From the NCBI GenBank assembly GCA_963792785.1, contig CAWBXO010000002.1:620001-684000 (forward strand): a stretch of DNA of 64,000 bases, given 5' to 3'. The position numbers were made by a program, and so were the translations under genes. Below are positions 1 through 7,793 of the stretch, in pieces. The first letter of the stretch is position 1. Every line of letters starts with the position of its first letter. The notes under the pieces were generated by a model that saw nothing but the letters and a program-made list of their open reading frames with translations, did not search any database and was not told where the DNA came from. The DNA comes from CAWIMX01 sp963792785 (lineage in GTDB: Bacteria; Acidobacteriota; Vicinamibacteria; Vicinamibacterales; CAVVIG01).

Positions 1-142
1 CCCCCCAGACCGACGGGATACCAAGGGCACGTATGGATCGAGCTCGCCCGGTCTGTGGATGAGAACGTTGGTGCGTGGGTGGACAAAAGAGGCGCTTGGC
101 TTCACAGCGGTTCGAGCGCACTGCCCAGGCGACCGGGACCAT

Positions 143-823
143 ATGGAACCGAATCTTCCGACGGTCAGATCGCTCTGGTCCACCGAGGCATGGACCGCGT
201 TGCGAGCCGTCGGCTTCTCGCAATCGTACCCACCGGCCGTCTCCCTGCTCGAACAGGGCAGCGCGGTCGAAGCGATCGGCGTGGTCGAAGAAGGGCTCGT
301 CAAGTTACTGCGATGGGAACATCGGGGCGAAGCCGTCACGGTCGGCATCCGCTTCACCGGGGGCACGTTCGGTGCGGCCGCCGCGATGTTGCGCGCGCCT
401 CATCCCGTGACGGTGGAAACCCTCACGCGCTGTCGAATCCTCTCGATCCCCATCGATCGGTTCCTGCAGATCGTGGCGACCCACGAACATGTGTCGGCGG
501 ACCTCCACCACATTCACGCGCAAGAGCTGTTCGAATGTTTCGCGCAACTGGGAGGCCTGGGCGCGCTGTCGACCAGAGAGCGCCTGCTCCGGCTCATCGG
601 CGAGGTCGTCGCCGCCGAGCATCCGTCCGCTGCCGTGGGATCGCTGCGCATCGCGCTCCCGCTGCGGTACACCGAGCTGGCGCGCGCCATCGTCACCACG
701 CGCCAGCACCTGTCGCGCGTGCTCAGGCAGCTGGAAGACGAGCACCTCGTTCATCGCCAGAAGGGGTGGCTTGTCATTCCCGACCTCAACAGGTTTCGGG
801 CGGCGAATAGCCAGCCGTCGTAA
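143..823 (+). CDS. Crp/Fnr-family transcriptional regulator
   Basis: This 226-aa protein has the Crp/Fnr layout: an N-terminal cyclic-nucleotide-binding-like beta roll (about residues 20-120, including the GGTFGAAAAML stretch), a dimerisation helix rich in hydrophobics, and a C-terminal winged helix. The recognition helix is visible near residues 174-200 (RYTELARAIVTTRQHLSRVL). It lacks an Fnr-type N-terminal cysteine cluster, so an iron-sulfur oxygen sensor is unlikely and the ligand is unknown. The ATG at 143 is preferred over one 84 bases upstream because the extra residues look non-coding and the family normally begins shortly before the beta roll. It lies about 150 bp upstream of a tandem AAA ATPase and a GvpA-like gene on the same strand, so it may control that locus; this is inference from position only. 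Confidence 0.85.
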   Translation: MEPNLPTVRSLWSTEAWTALRAVGFSQSYPPAVSLLEQGSAVEAIGVVEEGLVKLLRWEHRGEAVTVGIRFTGGTFGAAAAMLRAPHPVTVETLTRCRILSIPIDRFLQIVATHEHVSADLHHIHAQELFECFAQLGGLGALSTRERLLRLIGEVVAAEHPSAAVGSLRIALPLRYTELARAIVTTRQHLSRVLRQLEDEHLVHRQKGWLVIPDLNRFRAANSQPS

Positions 824-978
824 GAGCTCCCGGCGACAACGGACCAGCTGCGTTGTCACGTTCGATAACAACGCGCGGAACTCATGAGAATGATCGGCAA
901 TCGCCGTCGGCGGATAATCCCGATCGTGGTGAGGCCCGGGTGCCGCGATTGCCAGTTCTCCAACGCGAGGGGATCGCC

Positions 979-2955
979 GTGGCAGAGGTAATCCGGGAAT
1001 TCGAATCGGCCGTCATGGCGCCCGGCAGTGCCGCGTATGTCGCGCACATCTGTGGCGGCGAAGCACGGGATGGGACCCGACGGTGGCATGGCTGGATCGA
1101 GTTCGTGGACGGCGACGGCGGACCGACGATTCGGACGCCTCGCGAGACCATGCAGCGCAACAGGGCCGATACCGTGTACTGGGCGAACGGGTTGACCCTT
1201 GCTTATCTGGAAGGCGCGCTCCGACGCGCGCTCAACCCGAACGTCGTTCGAACGCGGCCATCACGGCGGCCGGTACCCGCATTCGACGGGCCGGCCTCCA
1301 GTCGCCCTTCGGCGGAGGACGCGTCGTCCGCCACGACCGTTGCAAGGGCCACTCGCGTGGCCGCTCGGCCGAGGCCTCCGGCCGTGCAGCCGACGAATTT
1401 CTCGAGCGTCGGCGGGATGCACGGGCTCAAGGAACAGATGCGACGGATCGTCGAGACGATCCACCTTCACCGGGACCGCGCGCGATTGTACGGCATCGTG
1501 CGCAACGGCATTCTCCTGCACGGGCCGCCCGGGTGCGGCAAGACCTTCTTCGCGCTGGCCACGGCCGGGGAATTCGGCCTGCGGTTTCTGCGGGTGCCTC
1601 TCGAGAGCACGGTGAGCAAATACGTCGGCGGAGCGCCTGAGGCGATGGACCGCGTGTTTCGCGAAGCCCGCGAGCGGACGCCCTGCCTGCTGCTGTTCGA
1701 CGAGTTCGATGCGATCGCCTGCAAGCGCGACGAGGTGCTGACGGTTCAGGAGCAGCAGATGGTGAACGCGCTCCTCGAGCAATTGGATGCGCATCGAGAG
1801 GTACCGGGGCTGCTGATCGTCGCCGCGACCAACCGCTTCGAAGACCTCGACCCCGCGGTGGTTCGCGAGGGACGGTTTGACTACAAAGTGAGAGTGCCGG
1901 AGCCGGACCTCGACGCCCGCAACGAGATCCTGCACGTGCTGCTGCGCGGCCGGCCCCACGCCCGCCGCCTCGATACCGCGCGACTGGCGCACGAGCTCGA
2001 CGGCTTCTCCGCCGCGCGGATTCACAGCGTGGTGAACGAGGCGGCGCTGCTGGCGATGGAGGCCGGCGTGCCGATCGCCCCGCGTCATCTGCGGGCCGCC
2101 TGTCGCGCCCAGATCGCGGCGAGCCGCTACGGCGGATCCAGGCTCGGGTGGGACGATTCGATCCTGCCGGCCGCGACGAAACAGAAGCTGCAATCCATCG
2201 AGAAATTCATCGAGAATCCGCACCTCGCGCGGCGGCTCGGCGTGGCGCCTCCGTCCGGGATTCTGCTGTTCGGGCCGCCGGGCACGGGGAAGACCACGAT
2301 CGCGCGCGTGCTGGCGTCGGAGACCGACGCGTCATTCCTGGCCGTCAACGCCGCCGAAATCTTCTCGAAGTGGCTGGGCGAGTCGGAACGGCAGGTCAGG
2401 GAGCTGTTCGCGCGCGCGCGCGAGCGGGTGCCGTGCATCATCTTTCTCGATGAAATTGATGCCGTCGCGGAGCGCCGGAACGACGCGCTGTCGGGTGCCG
2501 ACCATGTGCGAAACGCGGTCGTGAACACGCTCCTCGCCGAGATGGACGGCCTCGATTCGTCGACGCGGATCTTCGTGATTGGCGCGACCAACCGCGCCGA
2601 GCTGCTCGACGCCGCCCTCGTGCGACCGGGGCGCCTGGGCGAGGCCATCGAAATCCCGCTCCCCGAGCCGGCCGACCGCCAGTCGATGCTGACCCTGTTC
2701 TCGAAGAAGATGCGCCTCGATCCGTCCGTCGATCTCGAACGCCTCGCGGCACGGACCGACGGCGCCAGCGGCGCCGACCTGCGAGGGTTGTGCACGCAGG
2801 CGGGGCGTCACGCGTTTCTGCGCGCGCTCGACGCCGCCGAGGCCTCACCCACCGTGACCGGCGAGGACTTCGAATGTGCCCTGCACGAGCTGCGGTCCCG
2901 CCAGTCCTGTACGCGCATGGAGCGGCCGATCGGCTTCGGCCGGGCATCGATCTGA
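979..2955 (+). CDS. Tandem AAA ATPase (CDC48/VAT-like) next to a gas-vesicle gene
   Basis: This protein of about 658 aa carries two AAA modules. Module 1 has Walker A GPPGCGKT at about residue 182, Walker B LLLFDEFDAI near 236 and a sensor/arginine-finger region ATNRFEDLDP...REGRFD. Module 2 has Walker A GPPGTGKT at about 432, Walker B IIFLDEIDAV near 487 and ATNRAELLDAALVRPGR. Both look catalytically competent. The first roughly 100 residues form a separate small domain (containing RETMQRNRADTVYWANGL) that I do not recognise by name. The start is uncertain: GTG at 979 has a GAGGGG ribosome-site-like stretch upstream, while GTG at 940 and TTG at 853 are in-frame alternatives. The 3' end overlaps a GvpA-like ORF, suggesting translational coupling. 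AAA proteins (GvpN and CDC48-like) are known in gas-vesicle clusters; a chaperone role in vesicle assembly is inference. Confidence 0.85.
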   Translation: MAEVIREFESAVMAPGSAAYVAHICGGEARDGTRRWHGWIEFVDGDGGPTIRTPRETMQRNRADTVYWANGLTLAYLEGALRRALNPNVVRTRPSRRPVPAFDGPASSRPSAEDASSATTVARATRVAARPRPPAVQPTNFSSVGGMHGLKEQMRRIVETIHLHRDRARLYGIVRNGILLHGPPGCGKTFFALATAGEFGLRFLRVPLESTVSKYVGGAPEAMDRVFREARERTPCLLLFDEFDAIACKRDEVLTVQEQQMVNALLEQLDAHREVPGLLIVAATNRFEDLDPAVVREGRFDYKVRVPEPDLDARNEILHVLLRGRPHARRLDTARLAHELDGFSAARIHSVVNEAALLAMEAGVPIAPRHLRAACRAQIAASRYGGSRLGWDDSILPAATKQKLQSIEKFIENPHLARRLGVAPPSGILLFGPPGTGKTTIARVLASETDASFLAVNAAEIFSKWLGESERQVRELFARARERVPCIIFLDEIDAVAERRNDALSGADHVRNAVVNTLLAEMDGLDSSTRIFVIGATNRAELLDAALVRPGRLGEAIEIPLPEPADRQSMLTLFSKKMRLDPSVDLERLAARTDGASGADLRGLCTQAGRHAFLRALDAAEASPTVTGEDFECALHELRSRQSCTRMERPIGFGRASI

Positions 2956-3155
2956 AACGCGATGCCGCCTCGTACTTCGACGTCCTCGATCGGGTCCTGG
3001 ACAAGGGCATCGTCATCGACGCCTGGGTGAGCCTCTCCGTGGGAGGCATCGACCTCATCACCGTCGAAGCCCATGTGATCGTCGCGTCGATCCAGACCTA
3101 TCTGGCGCACCGTCCCACGGGTGATGTGGAGGGCGTGGCGAGCCGGCTCCGCTAG
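2874..3155 (+). CDS. GvpA/GvpJ-family gas vesicle structural protein
   Basis: The reading frame contains the hallmark of the GvpA family: DRVLDKGIVIDAWVSLSVGG followed by IDLITVEAHVIVASIQTYL, the conserved helix-strand-strand-helix that forms the ribs of the gas vesicle wall. From the ATG at 2874 the product is 93 aa, with about 35 non-conserved residues before the core. A CTG at 2952, overlapping the TGA of the upstream AAA gene, would give a more typical N-terminus of about 9 residues before the core. The short C-terminus (after TYLAH) fits GvpA/J/M rather than a longer accessory protein. No other gvp genes (GvpF/L, K, N, G) are visible downstream, so it is either an orphan or part of a reduced set whose remaining genes lie elsewhere. 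Family assignment is strong; function as an actual vesicle protein is unproven. Confidence 0.8.
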   Translation: MCPARAAVPPVLYAHGAADRLRPGIDLKRDAASYFDVLDRVLDKGIVIDAWVSLSVGGIDLITVEAHVIVASIQTYLAHRPTGDVEGVASRLR

Positions 3156-3176
3156 TCGAACATGGCCTGGCTGGCG

Positions 3177-3345
3177 TGTCAGCGCTGACGCGGTTCGGCG
3201 CCGCGCCCGCGCGCGTCGGCGTATTCGAGGGCCGCGAGCAGGCCGCGGTACTCGGCGACGTTGTTCGAGTGAGCCAGCCTCAGGGCTGACGAGGCGACCC
3301 AACAGGCGCCGCCACCGGATGTGCGACGAGGAGGCTTGCGGCGGT
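3177..3345 (-). pseudogene. Decayed second RNase HI fragment
   Basis: Read on the minus strand, this stretch gives GGGACWVASSALRLAHS then NNVAEYRGLLAALEYADA, then a short tail RGRGAEPRQR and a stop codon. That is an RNase H core joined directly to the C-terminal tail of the intact rnhA about 1.5 kb away. At DNA level 3211-3267 is identical over 57 bases to 4864-4920 and 3177-3205 matches 4620-4648 at 28 of 29 bases, so 215 bp of the gene body (with the later catalytic aspartates) is missing. A further 14-base piece at 3161-3174 resembles 4661-4674 out of order. No start codon or first catalytic Asp is evident. I read it as a deleted, partly recombined copy and not a functional gene. The upstream limit is approximate. 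Confidence 0.65.
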
Positions 3346-3717
3346 GCTCCGTCGAGCGTGCCCCACCAAAGCAACGAGACCGCTTCGAGGACTTCTCCGC
3401 GCATCACCGGCATGTCCAGGTCGGCCATCAGAAAGCCGGCCTTAAACAAGAGGTCTGCTGGCACAGATCCTGCGTTCGCGGGCTGATATGGGAGCCAAAC
3501 AACAGCCACGTTCTTCAGACGCAGTATTGACTGATCTGCTGCACCCCGATCGCGCAACGAGCGATGAGCTGGGTCACACGTCCGAGACTGAGCAGCCGCC
3601 AACCTCTGGCCCACGGGAGCTACCCGCGCAGCCCGTGCACCCGAGTGGCAGGGGCCCGGCGACGCCCGCGGACCCGGGAGCCCGGCGCGGGCAACCCGAC
3701 GAGTAGCACTCGTCTCT
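3346..3717. other. Gap without a recognisable gene
   Basis: Between the RNase H remnant and the small membrane protein gene I see no convincing coding sequence. Open frames exist on both strands (for example a 72-codon frame from 3488 on the plus strand and a minus-strand frame with VAVVWLPYQPANAG), but neither has a recognisable domain or a good ribosome site. The stretch from about 3390 to 3560 is less GC-rich than its surroundings, as expected for decayed or transferred DNA. Confidence 0.4.
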
Positions 3718-3873
3718 CTATCGGACGTTGGTGATCGGCGCCGGCACGCGCGCCGGCTGATACGGGTTGGCGGTGAACATCGCCTCGTTGTAGATCGCCG
3801 CCGACAGCACGAGGCCGGCGCCGAGCACGGCGGCGACGAACAGCAGAATGATGGTCATCACACGACTCGCCAT
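3718..3873 (-). CDS. Small single-span membrane protein (51 aa)
   Basis: A 51-codon frame begins at the ATG complementary to 3871-3873 and ends with TAG at 3718. The product starts MASRVMTIILLFVAAVLGAG and continues through LVLSAAIYNEAMFTANPYQP to a short polar tail, so it has one clear hydrophobic segment (about residues 6-26) and a small C-terminal domain. A strong purine-rich ribosome site (AGGAGGAGACC on the minus strand) sits immediately upstream, which is good evidence that it is translated. It is transcribed divergently from the lipoprotein gene at 3985, with about 110 bp for shared promoters. I recognise no family. Its role is unknown; a small membrane subunit or stress peptide would be guesses. 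Confidence 0.6.
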   Translation of the reverse strand: MASRVMTIILLFVAAVLGAGLVLSAAIYNEAMFTANPYQPARVPAPITNVR

Positions 3874-3984
3874 GGTCTCCTCCTTCCGCGAGTGTTGGAG
3901 TGCAAACGTGGTTCCACCGTGGTTGGTCGAGCTTCGATTCGCCGTGAACCGATCTTGCAGGAGGATTCAGCAGGAGGGATAACC

Positions 3985-4497
3985 ATGAGCCTGAAACGAA
4001 TCGGCGGGCACGCGCTCGTCGGCCTGTGCGGCGGCGCGGCCCTCGTGCTCGCGTCCGCCTGCGGACCACAGACGAACGAGCCGCCGGAGGCGGCCAATGC
4101 GAACACCGGGACGCCCATGGCGTCGAGCGAGGCGTCGCCCGCGAACGGTCCCGTCACCGTGACCGGCTGCCTGCAGCAGAGCGGCGGCGATTACATTCTG
4201 ACGGCGATGAACGAGCCGAGCACATCCGGCGCGCCGGCCGCGGCCGGCCATGGCAGTCAGGTCGGCCGTGAGCAAGCCAACGAGGCGCGACATGCCTACA
4301 AGCTGAACAGCGACCAGGACCTCGCCGTTCTCGTCGGCAAGAGCGTGACGGTGCGGGGCACCGTCGCGCGGCACTCGGACGTCGTTCGCACGGGCAATCA
4401 GAAGGTCGAGGATCTCGACGCGGGCGACCTGGCGGCGGTCGACGTCACCACGATCAACCAGGTGGCGGACGCCTGCGGACAGGCGAAACAACAGTAG
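3985..4497 (+). CDS. Secreted lipoprotein of unknown function
   Basis: The 170-aa product begins MSLKRIGGHALVGLCGGAAL and has a lipobox-like VLASAC, with Cys around residue 26, so it should be lipid-anchored after signal peptidase II cleavage. The mature part begins with a low-complexity Ala/Asn/Pro/Ser linker and then a compact domain (TVTGCLQQSGGDYILTAMNE ... LVGKSVTVRGTVARHSD) that resembles small beta-rich domains in which a short peptide value and a modified copy are compared, an OB-like layout. The start is chosen from a good CAGGAGGGAT ribosome site 8-14 bases before the ATG and from the signal peptide. A perfect 13-bp hairpin follows the gene. No specific function can be assigned; comparable acidobacterial lipoproteins are annotated only as hypothetical. 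Confidence 0.75.
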   Translation: MSLKRIGGHALVGLCGGAALVLASACGPQTNEPPEAANANTGTPMASSEASPANGPVTVTGCLQQSGGDYILTAMNEPSTSGAPAAAGHGSQVGREQANEARHAYKLNSDQDLAVLVGKSVTVRGTVARHSDVVRTGNQKVEDLDAGDLAAVDVTTINQVADACGQAKQQ

Positions 4498-4510
4498 CCG
4501 TCTGGAGTGA

Positions 4511-4552
4511 GCGCGCGCCGGGCGCGGGCGTGACGGCCTGCCCGGCGCGCGC
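4511..4552. terminator. Hairpin between convergent lipoprotein and rnhA genes
   Basis: A perfect 13-bp inverted repeat (4511-4523 with 4540-4552) encloses a 16-base loop, between the stop codons of two convergent genes at 4497 and 4622. There is no T tract, so it would be a non-canonical or bidirectional terminator. Confidence 0.5.
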
Positions 4553-4621
4553 CCATGCCAAATTTACCGGCACGTCGGCGTGTGCGTGGCCGGACGCATG
4601 GCCGACGTCGCGCACGCCCTG

Positions 4622-5073
4622 TCAGCGCGGACGCGGTTCGGCGCCGCGGCCGGCGTCGTCCATGGCCTGGTTGGCAAGGCGGTCGGCGTGTTCGTTGCGC
4701 GAGCGGCCGACGTGCTCGAAGCGCACGCGGCCGATGCCGGCAACGAGCAGCCGCGCTCGCGCGCTGAGGGCCTGCAGGCCGGGGTGCTTCACGCGGTACT
4801 CCCCGAGCATCTGCTTCACGAGGAGGAGCGAATCGGATCGCACGGTGAGCGAGCGGCAGCCGTGCGCGTCGGCGTATTCGAGGGCCGCGAGCAGGCCGCG
4901 GTACTCGGCGACGTTGTTCGTGGCCACGCCGATCGAGTCGGCGAACTCGTCGACGAGGGTGCCGTCGGGCCGCTCGACGCGGACGCCGTAGCCGGCCGGG
5001 CCGGGGTTCCCGCGGGCGCCGCCGTCGATGTAGGCGACGAGATCGCCGGGATCGGGGGGGAACCGGCGGTCAC
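4622..5073 (-). CDS. rnhA: Ribonuclease HI, with a probable 1-nt deletion near the start
   Basis: The body encodes a standard RNase H fold that cleaves RNA in RNA:DNA hybrids. The four catalytic acids are visible: Asp in VAYIDGGARGNPG, Glu in NNVAEYRGL, Asp in TVRSDSLLLVKQ and Asp in RNEHADRLANQAMD. No ATG, GTG or TTG exists in this frame upstream of the core within a reasonable distance. A GTG at 5073-5071 forms a classic GTGA overlap with the stop of the preceding zinc-ribbon gene, but is one frame off. Adding one base to the C7 run at 5054-5060 would join MTAGSPP to DPGDLVAYIDGG and give about 150 aa. The gene is therefore probably intact apart from a homopolymer indel or sequencing error. 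It is last in the mutS2-dnaG-rpoD block. Confidence 0.82.
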
Positions 5074-5825
5074 TGAGGCGGAGCGGTCTGCGCGGCGTCG
5101 GCGGACGCCGGGGGGGCCGTGGGCGCGACGAAGTAGAGGATCCGGTTGCAGTGGTCGCACTGGTGGATCTCGTCGTTGCGCCGCACCGTGTTGAACACCT
5201 GCGGGCGCAGGCGCACGTGGCACACGGTGCAGATGCCGTCGCGGGCCTCGGCGAGGCCGATGCCGTGGCGGCGCGACGCGACCGTCTCGAACAGGCCGAG
5301 CAGCTTCGGATCGACGCTGGCGGCCAGGGCGTTGCGCTTGCCGGCGATCGTGTCGAGCGAGGCGCGCTGGACGTCCAGCTCGGTGTCCATCGCCTTGCGG
5401 TCGGCCGCGACGGCCTTTTCCTCGGCGGCCAGATCGCGCTCGGCCTTCTTGACGGCGGCGCTGATCTCGTCGCTCTCGAGCATCTGAACGAGGATCTGCT
5501 CTTCAATCCCCTTGACCTCGGTCTCGGCGAACGCGATTTCCTTCTGCATGGCCTGGTATTCCACGTTGGTCTTCACGGCCATGAGTTGATCGCGGTATTT
5601 CGAGAGGCGGGTCTGCTGGACGGCGACGTCCTTTTCGAGGGCGCGGTGGGCGGTCTGGATGTCGGCGAGGCGGGCTTTCTCGGCGGTGAGGTGCTGGCGG
5701 GCGACCTCGAGGCGGGCGTCCAGCTGCGCGCTGCGGTCGGGCTCGTCGGAGAGCCGCCGCCTGGCTTCGTGGGCGGCGGAGTCGAGCTGCTGCAGCGCGA
5801 TGAGTCGTTCGAGATCAGCAAGCAT
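5070..5825 (-). CDS. Coiled-coil protein with C-terminal C4-type zinc ribbon
   Basis: The 251-aa product has a long N-terminal antiparallel coiled coil (about residues 1-180, rich in Ala, Glu, Lys and Arg heptads) and a C-terminal zinc ribbon with CTVCHVRLRPQV and CDHCNRILYF (CxxC...CxxC). This is the architecture of the C4-type zinc-ribbon family (PF02591), often placed beside rnhA and nif3-like genes and of poorly defined, possibly nucleic-acid-binding, function. The start MLADLERLIALQQLD at 5825 matches the family; a longer frame to 5864 would run into the tRNA gene region. Its TGA overlaps the presumed GTG start of rnhA by four bases, indicating translational coupling. Confidence 0.85.
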   Translation of the reverse strand: MLADLERLIALQQLDSAAHEARRRLSDEPDRSAQLDARLEVARQHLTAEKARLADIQTAHRALEKDVAVQQTRLSKYRDQLMAVKTNVEYQAMQKEIAFAETEVKGIEEQILVQMLESDEISAAVKKAERDLAAEEKAVAADRKAMDTELDVQRASLDTIAGKRNALAASVDPKLLGLFETVASRRHGIGLAEARDGICTVCHVRLRPQVFNTVRRNDEIHQCDHCNRILYFVAPTAPPASADAAQTAPPQ

Positions 5826-5855
5826 CGCGCGGTTCGTTTCGCATAGGTTGATTCG

Positions 5856-5928
5856 TGGGCCCACCAGGATTCGAACCTGGAACGGACCGGTTATGAGCCG
5901 GCGGCTCTCACCGTTGAGCTATGGGCCC
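5856..5928 (-). tRNA. tRNA with CAU anticodon (Met, possibly Ile2)
   Basis: The minus strand folds into a complete 73-nt cloverleaf: acceptor stem GGGCCCA, D-arm AGCTCAACGGTGAGAGC, anticodon stem GCCGG/CCGGT with loop CTCATAA (anticodon CAT), and T-arm CCAGGTTCGAATCCTGG. The 3' CCA is not encoded. The G1-C72 start argues against initiator tRNA, which usually has a C1-A72 mismatch. Elongator tRNA-Met is the default call, but a CAU anticodon converted to lysidine by TilS (tRNA-Ile2) cannot be excluded by eye. Confidence 0.93.
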
Positions 5929-5973
5929 GACTACAGTCTACAGTCGCACGTCGCAAGTCGCTAGTCAGAGTCG

Positions 5974-5999
5974 CGAGTCACAACTCGACTCGTGACTCG
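5974..5999. terminator. Short repeat/hairpin between rpoD and tRNA
   Basis: An 8-bp perfect stem (CGAGTCAC at 5974-5981 with GTGACTCG at 5992-5999) lies about 50 bp beyond the rpoD stop codon in a stretch made of near-repeats of AGTCGC and GACTCGT. It may act as a weak terminator or simply reflect local repeat expansion. Confidence 0.35.
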
Positions 6000-6045
6000 T
6001 GACTCGATCCGCATTCCTGCATTCTTGCACTAATGCGCCTTGTGA

Positions 6046-7761
<1,716 letters not shown>

Positions 7762-7793
7762 CTACGTCAGGCCTCGCGGGGTGCCGGGTTACG

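Noticed and set aside
853..978. TTG or GTG starts upstream that would add 42 residues to the AAA ATPase
   Set aside because: The added residues look non-coding and a GAGGGG ribosome-site-like stretch precedes the GTG at 979, although the earlier starts remain possible.
3488..3706. 72-codon frame downstream of the RNase H remnant
   Set aside because: No domain, low-complexity Pro/Gly/Arg sequence and no ribosome site.
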